A stretch of 64,000 nt of DNA, from assembly GCA_916048095.2 (NCBI GenBank), contig OU696593.1:3836501-3900500 (forward strand), written 5' to 3'. The notes under the pieces are model-generated. The model was given only the letters and a program-made list of their open reading frames with translations. It ran no database searches and was not told the origin of the DNA. A program made the position numbers and the translations under genes. Below, piece by piece: positions 10,098 through 21,909 of this stretch. The first letter of the stretch is position 1. Every line of letters starts with the position of its first letter. The stretch comes from Sacculina carcini (Eukaryota > Arthropoda > Thecostraca > Sacculinidae).

Positions 10098-11917
10098 GTC
10101 CTCCAAACTCCTCGAATCTGCAATTTTCTCTCAGTTATCCCCTTATGTCTGCAATGCTCTTGACTCTCACCAATCCGGTTTCCGCCCTGGTCATTCTACT
10201 GAATCCGTTCTCATTTCTGTCTCCCAAGGTATTCTTTCCTCCTTCTCTTATCGTCATTCTGTTCTTCTAGTTCTACTTCATATGAGCTCTGCCTTTGACT
10301 TGGTTGATCATTCTATTCTCATCGCTGACCTCCTCCATCTCGGTGTCTCGCATTCCGCTCTCTCACTACTTCGTTCTTACTTGCATGGTCGCACTTTTTC
10401 TGTTAAGTTCAATTCCTCCGTTTCCACTGTGCTCCCTCTTAAGTCCGGTGTTCCTCAAGGCTCTATTCTTGGTCCTCTCCTTTTCAATGTCTACATGTCC
10501 TCTCTTTGTCCCATCCTTAGGCGCTACTCCATTCCTTTCCATATTTATGCAGACGATATCCAATTCTATCTCCCTTGCTCTCTCTCGCATCCTAATACCT
10601 TGTCTGACGTACTTTCTGCTATCTCCACCTGGACCTCCTCACGTCGCCTCCTCTTGAACACTTCTAAATCTGAATTTATCGCTCTTCATCCTCCTCGTAT
10701 TGCTCCTCCTTTCCTCCCCTTGTCTCTTTCAGTGACTGTTAAAAATCTCGGTGTTATTTTTGACTCTTCCCTTTCCTTCTCAACCAATATCCTTTCTACA
10801 GCTCGCACTTGTCGCTTGATTCTTCGCTCGCTTTATCCCATCCGTCCCTGTCTCGATCAGCCCTCTGCAATCAAGCTTATTCATTCTCTTATCTTCTCCA
10901 GACTCGACTACTGCAACTCACTCCACTTCAGCTGTCCTAATTATTCTTTAAAAATTCTTCAGCGCGTAATGAATCAGTCCTGTCGTTTTGTTTTGCGTCC
11001 TATCTTCTGTCGCCATACTTCTCCTTTTCTGTTTCAATTCCGTTGGCTTCCTATTAAATCGCGCATTCACTTCAAAATCTGCTGCATAATATTCAAACTC
11101 TTAAATGCTCCTAATCAACCTTTATATCTTTCTGATCTGCTCTATCCCTCTTCTAATCCCACTTCCCGTCATTCTGCTCCTCTATGCTGTCCTCGCGCCC
11201 TCAATGAATCTGCCTGGTCTTCTAAATCGTTCTCGTTCTACGGTCCTCGATTATATAACTCGCTCCCTTCTCATATCACCTCCTCGCTCACGTATCGATC
11301 TTTTACCTCTTCTCTACGTAAACATCTTGTCGAAATTTCCTTTGATCCCGTGACTTATTCCTTGACTCCTTTTGCCTCTCTCTGATATGTGTGTGGGCGG
11401 GAATGCATGTATGTTTGTGTTTATGTAAAAGCTTGTATTTAAAACACTAATGAAACGACAAAGAAATTATACACCCGAACATCAACACATAATTACACAT
11501 CAACACTAATTCACTTCCTATCTCAATAACTCTCATCCACGCAATTCCGTTAAATTCAAATCTCCGCTCTCACTGCAAAACCAACAATAAATATACAAAC
11601 ATTAACATCACGTGATAAATATGTTCGTGATACGCCAAACATCAACTCATAATTACAGTTTATCTATGTTTTAGTCTAATTATGTTCATTGTACTCTGTT
11701 ATTGTGTTCTTCAATCACTCTTCAATGTGTTCTTCTCATTGTGTAAATGTGTTGCTTGTGTTATTTGAATTGTGTTATATTTATTCATTCATGTGTTCTT
11801 TTTATTGTTTCTGTAATAACTGTTTAGCTTTGTCCGCTTGTACATACTGTTTAGCTGCTGCGCGCCCGTGTATGACAGGCGCTATAACAAATACACTGAA
11901 CTGAACTGAACTGAACG
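10098..11917 (+). pseudogene. L2-like LINE, 5'-truncated, RT catalytic Asp lost
   Basis: Reverse transcriptase open for about 430 codons to the stop at 11383-11385. It includes QSGFRPGHSTESV, SGVPQGSILGPLLF, HIYADDIQFYL (the YADD box), SRLDYCNSL-like and FRWLPIKSRIHFKI motifs, typical of L2-clade LINEs, which act by target-primed reverse transcription. In motif A the family reads LLDMS.AFD, as in the copy at 43947; here it reads LLHMSSAFD, so the first catalytic aspartate is replaced by histidine (about 10279-10281). An ATG at 10282 is a chance start inside the domain. The 3' end has GCGCTATAACAAATACACT followed by a (TGAAC)n tail to about 11917, the L2 hallmark. Endonuclease and ORF1 are missing. 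Confidence 0.92.
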
Positions 11918-13940
11918 TGTCTTCACAGGCTTGTGCATTCGCTAACCGACCTTGGGTGTAGAATTCGCTTGCATTGTGTGTGACTACATTGGTACGCCCG
12001 CTTGCGTATGACTATGTCTTATTTGTATATATGCTTGTGTGTCCATCCTGAAGTGGAGTGTGTGCGTGCGCAGTCGCGAATTTTGAGTGAGTTGTTGCGC
12101 TGCTTGCTGTTGCTGAGTACAGATAATACATTGCCTCCATTATGACCACGCCTTTGACAGAACTGAACTAGTGAAGTGATGTTTAACAGAACTTAACTAG
12201 TGAAGTGATGTTCTTCTTGTTTGCTCGTATTTTTCCTCATTTTGTTTTTCTTCGAATATCATTCAAATAGGTGATACTTCCAGATGAAGCACGCTGTAAA
12301 ATACGCGTATCATTCGCAGATCAACGGATAGGCTGAGAGCTCCAACAGCCAACGGACCAATGACCAGCTGCGTGTGCCAGCGCTTGTGTATGTGTGCGTG
12401 TGTGAAGGGGGACATGTGGACATGGACACTTGCATTCCACCCAGCTATCCCAGTGGCTGAACAAAGTATGATTCAGTAAGACATGGTGAAACTATGAGTT
12501 TCAGGCGAGCTGGAAATAAGTCATGAGTTGTCAGGAAACAGCCAACATTCAGGAAACGCTTCGATAATAAGCAATGTCTTCTTCACAGACGTGTCTTCAT
12601 TATAGACATAACAGAGCGCATCAAGCATGTGATGCACCGCACACGATCCACAAATGTAGGACTGACAATATAACAAATGAAAAGTAGGTAACTAACCGAA
12701 ACTGAAAATACGACAAAAGAATCAAAATGTTACTTGGATATCAGTATAACAGTTATAATCAGACCAGTTTTATTTCCAGTCAGTTTACTCAGTTTTTCGC
12801 TCTCTCAGTTTACTTTCGCGTTCTTTTCGCGGCCTGCTTGTGCAGCTGTCGTAAGGCTCATTTGTGGTTGGGTGGCGTCAGTAGTACATTGCGCCTGATA
12901 TGATTGGCAATGTGTGAAGTAACTTGACAGTTAATTTATGACCTTTTTGTGTTTCTGACTTGGCTGAACAGATCATGGTAACACGCGTGTGTGCAGTCAG
13001 AACATGTTTAGAAATAGCGTGTGTCCTGGTTGTGTAGCCGTGCTGTTTGGCCAACTCGCATTACTTGTGACGCATTGAGCCGACGACCTGTGGTCGTGGG
13101 TATATATACCCGTGTTGTGCTGAAAATAGGGCGGGATACCGGAGACTGGGACTAGATACTAGACACAGAGAGTGGATCATGAATACTGGGGAGACTATGA
13201 AGACAAGAGACTAGAGATACTGGAGAGACTAGAGATTAAGTTTTAGGAGTAGCTTTAAGGTAGTAGAGCTGACTGGTTACTGTGAATACACAATTAAACT
13301 TCCACTGGGTGACTATTACTTGTTATCTCGGAACACAACAACAAGAGGAACTCAGAAGACTTCACGATCAGCCTAACGACGAAGACCAAGATCAACATCT
13401 CAACATATTGGTGTTGTGACAATCAGATCAACGTTTGCAACTATTTTCACGGTCATCTTTACTGATACATATCAATTTGAAACTGGAATGGTCGACATCG
13501 ACCGAAGCGTCGTCGAGAACAACAACGCTAGAAATACCTGTGGGAAACTGCTAACGAAACTTCCCTTATAAACTAAATTGTTTTGGAACACAGGTAAACC
13601 ACAAAAACCGTCATACAATGACCAAAATACAAACATTAACATTTATTTGGTACAGCACATATCAAAAACACACGCGCATAAAACAGCAAGATAAGCCAAA
13701 ACTATTGACTAAAGCCAAACAAACAAACAAGCCAAACTATTCACAGAGAAACACAAAACATGAACGAGCACAAGAGTAACTGACAAAAGGAAACATGACG
13801 TTGAGGGAAACGCTTCCACAGTTACAACACAAGTTACAGGATGTATTCACACACTAGTCCAACACGATACTGGCTATAACACACTAACAAGCACGCACAA
13901 CCACACACGCACACAACAAGCACACTGCATGTACACATTC
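11918..13940. other. Interior of the 5.1-kb TIR element; no gene recognised
   Basis: 12180-12275 repeats the inner part of the TIR, including a 29-bp doubled AACTAGTGAAGTGATGTT unit. About 13095-13350 has GGGTATATATACCC, purine-rich repeats of GAGACTAGAGA type, AATTAAACTTCC and an end-like GGAACACAACA, which faintly resembles an LTR promoter, but no partner LTR or PBS is seen. No transposase is found. Confidence 0.4.
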
Positions 13941-13944
13941 AAAT

Positions 13945-14285
13945 GATATAACGTGCTTAGTGGTTGCTGACGCCGCAACAACGAATCTAAACAGTGCCGA
14001 ACGTAATGAGGAATAGGAAGTGGCTGATAGAACAGTACGAGAAGCGAGTTGTCCAGTCGGTGAGCAAAGGAAGAAAAATACTTACAAGACCAAGATGAGT
14101 CGTTCAAGGCTCGCGGGCAGATAAGAGGACGAGGAGCAGTAGATACAGTGAGAATACCAGAAAGATAAGGGGGTTGACTAGGGTCGTGAATAGGTCTAAA
14201 AATAATACAGCAAAGGAGAAAATGTATACGATGAATAATGGGGAGCCAACGAAACTTAAACAGAAATTGAGATGTCTGACGACAA
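13945..14285 (-). pseudogene. L2-like LINE 3' fragment
   Basis: On the - strand: CRQTSQFLFKFRWLPIIHRI, then LICPRALNDSSWS and FAHRLDNSL. This aligns with CRHTSQFLFQFHWLPIIPRI and CPRAINESPWS of the LINE at 43947. Only the RT C-terminal part survives, with indels. It sits just inside the right arm of the TIR element. Confidence 0.8.
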
Positions 14286-14287
14286 AA

Positions 14288-14352
14288 ACCGTATATGCTC
14301 ATATACGTATATACTTACGTATATACGTATATACGTATATGCTCATAACGTA
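14288..14352. repeat. (TATACG)n microsatellite
   Basis: Alternating TATACGTATAC units, highly self-complementary, at the inner edge of the right TIR. Confidence 0.85.
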
Positions 14353-14429
14353 TATACTTCTTCAATGACATACGAAGAAAAAATGAGGAAAAAGACAAAT
14401 AAGAGCAAACAAGAAAAACATAACTTCAC

Positions 14430-14807
14430 TAGTCAAGTCCAATCAACTGTTTACGTTTACATAAACGATAAAAGTTTATGCCAGCATGGAACATGAACGG
14501 ATAAATATTCCCAATAGCAAACATGCTCCAATAATGAAAACCAGCATGCAGCAAAAACAAACCCTATAACTTCAACAAATAACAATAGAAACTTGTCGAT
14601 GTCCCCATTTTCACCAAGCAACTTGTTACTTTACTGCCACCGCGCCATAGAGTAGACATGCACCAGGTTGGGTGAAAAACCTTAAAATTCCTTCAAAATC
14701 CATACACAATTCAGTGAAATTCCTTCAAATCCCTTCAAGTGCGTCAGAGTTTGTATCAAATGCGTCGATGTCCCCGTTTTATCCATGTCCCCGTTTTTAC
14801 CGTCACA
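14430..14807 (-). repeat. Right terminal inverted repeat of the 5.1-kb element
   Basis: Inverted copy of 9716-10097. Unlike the left arm it is uninterrupted and continues inward to about 14355 with sequence that matches 12180-12275. Confidence 0.85.
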
Positions 14808-14871
14808 TCGGTCCAGAACACTCGTTCTGTGTGTTAGCAACGTTCCGTGCCATGTACCTTCGCCACAAGTT

Positions 14872-15760
14872 ATCGGTAGTTATGTTGAGAATTAGGGAGT
14901 GGATGCTCCTGCGCCAGCTGAAATTGAATGAAGGAAAAACAGAATGTTTGTTCATCGGTAGACAACTGGATTTAGAAAAAAATGAAACTAGGACATTCAG
15001 AGTGAATAATAGCAATATGGCACTGAAAAACTCCTTAAGAGATCTATGAATTTTGCTTGATAGTGAATTTACTATAAAAAATCAAGTACATCAAACGGCA
15101 AGAATGGCTGCCTAATATTGATTTTTTATGTATCACCTGCGTAATATTGCTTTTTTGAGAAGGTATTGTAGATATTTTGAGAAGGCTTGTAGATAAGGAT
15201 ACAACAGAAATGTTGATTCATATCCATGTCATCATTAAAATTGATTATTGCAACTGTCTGAATTATGGTGTTCCAAATTGTGTAATGAAAAAATTACAGT
15301 TGATCATGAACAGAGCAGCAAGACTAATCCATGGAACAAAATTGAGAGATCACATCACGCCTGTGCTGATCAAATTGCACTGGTTACCGGTGACAGCTCG
15401 AATAAAGTTTAAACAATGCGTGCTTGTGTATCAAGCTTTGAAATTCGGAAAACCAGTATATGTCATGCCGATAAATTAAGATAAAATAAAATAAGATATG
15501 CCGGAAAAATTGCAAGTGAACACAGACTTAGTTCTACGAATTAGTGAACAATATCACCGACTAAGTGAGAAGCGATATTGCAAAGAACAAGGAAAAAGAG
15601 CATTTGACAGGAGTACACCGAAACTTCTCAACATGCTGCCGACGACTGTCAAGATGTCACCAAATGTGAATATTTTCAAGACGAGACTGAACACGTTTCT
15701 ATTCAATAAATCGTGTGATCTATCCAATCAAGAGGTTTACATGCAATACTCATGTTGATG
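14872..15760 (+). pseudogene. LINE (L2/CR1-like) RT, second part
   Basis: Continues the LINE interrupted at 6487. Motifs in order: IREWMLLRQLKLNEGKTE (the RT segment after YADD), an IDYCNCLNYGVPN block near 15240, NRAARLI, HITPVLIKLHWLPVTARIKF near 15350-15400, and a C-terminal RAFDRSTPKLLNMLP near 15600. Several frameshifts and stops break it. The order and spacing match one element whose two halves are now 8.4 kb apart. Confidence 0.88.
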
Positions 15761-15939
15761 AAGTGATCGTGGGGGACGTGGAGCATTGAACTACAACGGA
15801 ACGTCCCCAGAACGACAAGTAACAACCAGTTAGCGAGCGGAGGCGATTGCTTCCATTGTAACACATCGTTCTATACTCGACAAACATTAAAATACACAAT
15901 TATCGTTGTAAATACGACAATTATACGCGCAATAGACTT

Positions 15940-16185
15940 GTGGTGGTTGGCTCGCCACGGTGCGTTACACACAAACAGGACGAGTTCTTTGGACCGACTG
16001 TATTTGACACAGGTCACACAACAGGTCACACACAAGCATACAAGCATACAATTGGTCAAGCACACACATGATCCAACAACACACGCAGTGACAAAGACAA
16101 ACACGACATACAGACATACAAACGAATAGACGTGCAGCTAGACTCGGCGAGGTTGTGCGCGGCGTAATTCCACGTGGCGCACTAC
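15940..16185 (-). repeat. M1 repeat, copy c (246 bp, intact)
   Basis: Flanked by AGACTT at 15934-15939 and 16186-16191. Ends GTGGTGGTTGGCTCGCCACG and GTGGCGCACTAC are imperfect inverted repeats. Read on the - strand it matches copy a. It lies 180 bp after the LINE that hosts copy a. Confidence 0.75.
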
Positions 16186-16191
16186 AGACTT

Positions 16192-18783
16192 ATTAAAGGT
16201 AGTATGAACTAGAAAAAAGTAACATACACAATTATTTGTTACCTCAAAAACTTATTATAGTTGAACATTAGTGATTGAAAACGACCAAACGTGGTATAAT
16301 TTAGCTTTTCATACGTAAATGCATACCTTTTCCAAAATTGGTTATACCTGAGCATTTATGATTATACAAACGCAATTTCACACAAAGAAAGAAGCAGATA
16401 CAGAAGCAAACACTGTCCACATTGCAGCGATTAATCAGCGAGCCGGGTTTTCTTTGCAGAAGTCAGGAGAAAAGCTTCATTTTTCTGCTGGTCTTTCTCT
16501 AGATTATGAAGTCCATTCAGAAGAACATTTGCCAGACGGCGAAACATGATCGGAATCTAATGTAAATCCCGATGAAACTGCATATAGACTCTTAGCATCC
16601 AGTGTTTTATGGCAGCAGGAGAGGTGGCGGACTTCGTAAAAATTAAGCTGTATTTTTGACCAGGCTGATCTTCTAATATTTTCCATACGCCCAAACGTTC
16701 ACATGTACCTCAGGCGATTATCGGTGTTAAAACCTGTAATGTCGACAGAACGGTTACACTGTATTGGATGAACTTTGCATACACACACAATGGTATTCAC
16801 AAACACTTGCAATATGACACCCGCAAACCAAGACGTCTCGTGGGTGACTGACTTGGTCCAGTGTTTGACATGGGGCGCCATCTAACGCTCCTTACAAAAC
16901 CTGAAACTAAACGCGCTCTTTGTCAATGCGATGCTTGGCTGTCACAGGGCAATACAATCATTTGCAAAATTGAGTATCTTACAATAGTGCTAGCTGATCA
17001 CGAGGTTGTCTGTGATGAATCTAATGGCACCACCACCAGTATTCTCAATAGCAGCGGCCGCCTACTTTAAGCATTCAACTTGGTATGTGTCCGTGTGCTT
17101 TAATTGAGTGTCACAGAAATCATGATGTCAGAGCCTTTGTGCAACGACCTCATGATAATATACAAAGTAATGCCAACACTGTTCTAGTCTTCACTTTGAT
17201 AAGCTGTTCCCTTATCACCTCATCTTTGCCAATAAATGGAATTATGTCCTGCAGCTTGCGTTTGCTTGGCAGCGCCAAAATATGTTTGAAATGTTCATAA
17301 CTGCACCTGTGGTGTAATTATTCACCAGGATAACGGTCATTCATGTAAACCTGTTTCTGTGACAATACTGACGCGTGGAGGGTTGTCAAAAGTTCCTCAT
17401 TCTCCTTGTTCTGTTTGGAGAAGAATCACAACGATTATATTTATTGTGTAAGTACATGTCACATTTGATTGTTATGCGCACGACTTCAGCGAACTGACTA
17501 TACAACCTCGAATCATTACTATGATGAAGTTTCTTAGAGGGTGGTACTTTCACGTCATTCTTGAATGCACTGCAGGTCAATGGACTACACAACGTGGGCT
17601 GATTTTGGACAGTCAACAACAACAACATATATTTAATCTAGCGCACATATTTATACACAGGCGCGAAAAAACACAACTGACAGGAACATCACAGCGAGCA
17701 GGGAGTAGGCACAAATATAAACATGAAAACACGTTTGCAAAATGGGAGCTTGCTAGATGGCCGTTAGCTCATCCACCCTTGAAACAGGTTTTGTTTGTAT
17801 TCCTGCGGGGTGTCTAGCCTCCCTCCGCACTGCAGAACAGTGGGGGAGCCGCTTTAGTCGCCGACGACTCGATTATGAATCTGGTTGTACTGGAATTACA
17901 CGTTTACCAGTAGCAGTTGAAGCCTGACCAGACAAAGCCGAATGCAAGACATGCAAAAACGGGACGCAGCAACGAAAGCAGATAATTCACAGTGATTAAA
18001 AAGACAAATATTCAGCAAGAACAACGAGGGTACAACACAGGACGATCAGCACGAACAACACACATGTAACCAAGGACCAATCATACATTCAATCATCAAG
18101 AGAACGAGTGAGCAGATATTTATGAAGATCAGCAGAAAAGGATCGGAATGAAGACTTGTGGTGAAGGAAAGATGGTGTTGCGCTACTGGCTAACTTCGCC
18201 AAAAGCAACACAGATGCTGTAGTTTCAGATATATATTACTATACATTAACAGTACATAACAATACATAACAATACATCATAAAATCATGTACAATACAGA
18301 ACATACAAGTGCAGTATACAGGTAATACAATCAATTAATACGCGCAGCTATACACACAAGTAAAACGGGCCACGGTGTACATACGCGTAGCGAGCAACAA
18401 TGTTGCGTAAGCCCAGTGCACACAGTTACAATAACGTGCAACTACAAAAAGCAGAAATGGGCGACAATCCTAGACAGAGGTGTAGTCACTCTCTGAAAAG
18501 GGCCACGGGTTAATATCTAAAGCAATGCTAGGGATATTAGCCTTAGCGGGCGAACAATGAATGAGCGAACAGTAGGAATACCCACTTCACTCTAGCGTTG
18601 TGCAAAACCCGTGTGGAAGGATACACCAAACTACCGAGACACAGAGAGTAGCTCTGCCAGACCCGAAATGTTCAGCGTATCTGCCCCGATGCGAAACACA
18701 GGTGCCTTTTATACGTACACACATGACGTATAATCGCATGGTTCTAGAACATTCTCGAACCGACGCGCATACCAAATATACGG
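16192..18783. other. No gene recognised
   Basis: Short chance reading frames only. A region at about 17617-17680 with CAACAACAACA then GCGCACATATTTATACACAG may be a diverged 3' tail of the L2-like LINE, but this is weak. AT-rich short tandem ACATAACAAT units occur at about 18240-18280. Confidence 0.4.
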
Positions 18784-18932
18784 TATACGACTAGAGATGC
18801 GACCTCAAAAAAAACGATGGTTTTTTAAAAAGCGTTTTTTTACCAAAAAAACCTCCACAAAAAGAAAATTCAATTTCTATTGCGGCAATTCTATGTACAG
18901 TGAAGTTTTGCATTCAATTCAATTCAATTTGT

Positions 18933-19300
18933 GGACTATGTGGTGTAGTTGTTAGCACATCCGCCTCACAAGCGGGAGGTCCGTGGTTCGAAACCCGGCG
19001 GAGCAGAATTTCATTGGGCGAATTCTACAAACCCACAGCCCCTGTCCACCCAGCAGAAAATGATTGTAACAGATATCAGTCATGAGTTGTGCCATGCATT
19101 CTGGGGAGCTGGCCCTCTCTAATACGTCTTGTGGCTTGTCCATTCATCCTTGTGGCACCATAGAGGGTCGTGGAGTGGAGACCGTGGAGAGGGTCGGTTT
19201 AGCGGTGGCAGCGAGCTTCACGGGGCACACCTGTGTGTTCATAAGCTTCGGCTTCTTCCCGTGTAGCAGCTGTCACTTAGGCATTGAACCTTTTTATTTT
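18933..19300 (+). mobile_element. tRNA-Val-like SINE, copy 1
   Basis: The head resembles tRNA-Val(CAC): box A region GTGGTGTAGTTGTTAGCAC, anticodon loop CTCACAA, box B GGTTCGAAACC (about 18939-19004). The body has ACAGCCCCTGTCCACCCAGC, GCATTCTGGGGAGCTGGCCC and ends near ATAAGCTTCGGCTTCTTCCC and GCTGTCACTTAGGC. A second copy of the body lies on the - strand at 56042-56330. It is transcribed by Pol III in such families; mobilisation depends on a partner LINE. Confidence 0.8.
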
Positions 19301-19329
19301 TATTATTTAATTAATCATTGTGTATTCAA

Positions 19330-20292
19330 TGTGTATTCAATTGTGTTATGCATTGATTACGTGCTCAGGAGCAGCCTGACCGAGGAAGACGGTTTCACAG
19401 TGCGTCGGCGCCTCTCATCACGACACCCAATGGTCAAGATCACGACGCTGGCATACGCTGACGATGTTGTAATTCTTGCCGACACTCCCGCCGCTGCTCA
19501 GCGCCAGATGCACCGCTTCGAGCGCGCAGCTGTTTCTGTCGGCCTGACTCTGAACGAGAAAAAATGCACGGTCTCGCTGATTGGATGCAGTGTATCAGGT
19601 AGCCCTGTTGTACACACAAGCTCGGGTGCGCCACTGCCGACAGTCTCCGAGTGTCGCTACCTGGGCAGTGATGTTCCCAACAGCAAGAGTGCATTCCACC
19701 ACAGACGTCAGCTGGCGTGGGTTGCAGCTCGAAAGTTAAGTGCAGCGTGGAGATCTGACATTTCAACGGCCTGCAAAGTGAAGCTTTTTCGCGCGTGTGT
19801 ACAGACCGTACTGTTGTACGGCGGTGAAAGCTGGTCGCTGACGAAAACTCTGGAGGCAGAAGTCAACGCCGGACAGCGGGCACTGTTGAGGTATTGTATT
19901 AATGTGCGCTACCCACAAACTATCTCCAGTGCAGCCCTGTACGCCACCAGCAAGTTGTCGGCCGCCAGTGTTTTTTTTGCGTCGGAGGCGACTCCAGTTG
20001 CTTGGGCATGTACTGCGCCGACCCGAGTCGCCGATGGCAATCGTTTTTGTCAACGCACCAACAGAACCCCTGCGCAGAGGCAGAGCCAGTCGCCAAACCC
20101 TGCGTCAAGTGCTGGACGACGACCTCACAGAGATAGGCATCACGACAGCAGAGGCGGCGACTCAGGCCAAAGACAGTGTCCGGTGGGCCAACCTCCTGAA
20201 AACGCTGTAACACGGCTGATCTGATTGTTGCTACGGGCGAGATGTGTGCCTTTTTTGCATATGTCACTCTTCGCATCATCATCATCATCATC
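19330..20292 (+). pseudogene. LINE reverse transcriptase C-terminal half, (CAT)n tail
   Basis: Frame from about 19370 reads KITTLAYADDVVILAD (YADD box, about 19435-19480), then CRYLGSDV, ARKLSAAWRS and TVLLYGGESWSL. Near 19965-19980 a run of eight T shifts the frame, after which RRRRLQLLGHVLRRPESP and VRWANLLKTL continue in the second frame to about 20210. This C-terminal layout (YLGS, YG-ESW, LGHVLRR) fits RTE- or R4/Dong-like LINEs rather than L2. The 3' end is a (CAT)n array (20274-20294). 5'-truncated; directly follows the SINE. Confidence 0.85.
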
Positions 20293-21909
20293 ATTGTGTA
20301 AGAAAGCAGGGTTTGAGAACCGTTTTTTATGCTAGAATCAGAAACTGTTAAAAAAAAAACAGGTGGCATACTTTTTTATTCTTTTTTACATATTACCTTT
20401 TTCCTACCAGAAATGAACTACGTTGATCATAATAAGTTTCATCATTTCATTCAGCAGATCAATTATTTAAAAAAAATAAAAGTACAAACACTGCAAATAT
20501 TTACAAAAATACTACAAATATACACACAAACTTAGTGTCCCTAATGAGACTACGAATAAAAGCGGGTCGCATTAATCAGTGCCAATCCTGACCAGAAAAA
20601 CGGGCAATATTTTCGTGTAGGAAAAAAACGACTGAGGAAATATATTTAATGTATAAAAAGGTATTTGAACACAAATAACTACATCAAAGAAACCATCATC
20701 CATAAGACCAGTTCTATAAACTGGTTACTAATAGAAAACCAATTAATTTGGTTCAACTTTCCTTGATGTGCCGCCAATTTTTTTCTAAATCTCTACATCT
20801 ACGAAAACCATTTTCAAAAAAATATTTTGAAAAAAACCATGGATTAAAAAAAAGTTTTAATCAAGTGGTTTAACCAGCCGCTTATACGTACCAGCAGGCT
20901 ACTTGCTATACAAAAGGTATTTGAACGTACCTCAATCAAATCTATCTTACATAGATATTGTTTTAGAAAGCATTGTTTCATTAAAAAACGTTAAATATAC
21001 GTTTGTCAAAAAAACACTTGACCAACCAATCAACTTGTCTTGATCTGCTGTCAACATTTTCTGAATCTGTAGATTAATAAATGATATTTAAAACCAATTT
21101 GAAAGAAATCATTGCATTTTTTCATAAAAAATACATGGTTACATAAAAAATACATTGTTACATAAAAAACACATGATTACTAAATGAATTTGCTTTGTTA
21201 TGCTTACAAACTATTTCAAATATCCACATAATTTAAACCATCTTTAAAAACATGGGCTTTCTCAATGAAAAAACCTAAACCACCTGATCCGGATGCACTT
21301 TCAAACAGTCTCCTGAGGTATTTATTGATAAATATTTTTGTTCTATATACTATTATCAAATTATCTTCGAAATAAGAAACGTAAAGATGTACAAGACGTC
21401 AATTAAACTCGTTTCTATGTACTAAAATCCTACATCCGATGACAATTGGGGCTAATTCTAAGAAAGAAAAAAAAATGTTTTTTTGCAACAAAAAAACACA
21501 ACAACAAAAAACGTTATTTTTGCATCACTATATACGACTCCGTTCTGTGCTTGTAAACGCTGTTGCTAAGTGCGAGAGCAAATGTCAGCACTCTCAGATA
21601 GCCTAAATTTAGCAACTAAATATAGCACCGGACAAACGCTAGTCACTAAGCCCAAAGCGTCGAAACATGAATCACGCCAAATCACATAATTGATCAACGC
21701 AAATACGGTAACGCAAATTAATTAAAATATGCACTTCACATCGAATCATGAAAAATAGAACTACAAGAAAACACAAAACTATATAGATGTGTACACCACA
21801 ATGAAAGCAAGTTATAGATACGAGGTGCAGAGAAATAAAAGGATTTGGATGACCAAGAAGATTGATTAAGAGCAGGAGGACAGACTAATGACACAGGATT
21901 GCGACAAAA

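Larger units (their letters stand above)
9716..14807. mobile_element. Unclassified DNA transposon with long TIRs and a 4-bp target duplication
   Basis: Ends are TGTGACGGTAAAAACGGGGA and its inverted complement, flanked by TCGG at 9712-9715 and 14808-14811. The first about 250 bp of each arm are nearly identical in inverted orientation; similarity continues with more divergence for at least 380 bp. The left arm is broken by an L2-like LINE, and the inner part of the TIR reappears at about 12180-12275. No transposase motif is visible in the about 2 kb of remaining interior. A 4-bp duplication excludes hAT (8 bp) and Mariner (TA). Ginger, Sola, Chapaev or Academ type elements are possible; TGT-starting ends would fit Ginger. 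It is inserted within M1 copy a, 11 bp from the hAT element's duplication. Confidence 0.8.
6493..14866 (+). repeat. M1 repeat, copy a (split by two later insertions)
   Basis: A short repeat flanked by AAGTT (6488-6492 and 14867-14871). With the two transposons inside and their target duplications removed it is about 223 bp. Its left end (GTGGTGCGCCACGTG) matches the right end of the copy at 15940-16185 read in reverse, and its right part (ACAGTCGGTCCAGAACACTC, then CCTTCGCCAC) matches that copy's other end. It has no coding capacity. The ends are imperfect inverted repeats (GTRGTG) and the target duplications are 5-6 bp, so it looks MITE-like. Confidence 0.7.
18792..21530. mobile_element. hAT-B family element, copy 1 (interrupted)
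   Basis: Ends TAGAGATGCGACC and TTTTTGCATCACTA, flanked by a perfect 8-bp duplication TATACGAC (18784-18791 and 21531-21538). The ends carry A- and T-runs built on AAAAAACG. The body matches copy 2 at 23100-24585 over its length apart from an inserted SINE plus LINE (about 18930-20292). No transposase is seen, so it is non-autonomous. Confidence 0.88.

Noticed and set aside
13095..13360. Solo LTR with TATA box and end-like AACACAACA
   Set aside because: No 5' boundary, no target duplication and no partner copy in the window.
14288..14352. Cruciform or regulatory palindrome
   Set aside because: A plain (TATACG)n microsatellite is self-complementary by composition.
18939..19010. Functional tRNA-Val gene
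   Set aside because: Box A, anticodon CAC and box B are present but the acceptor stem does not pair and a SINE body shared with 56 kb follows.
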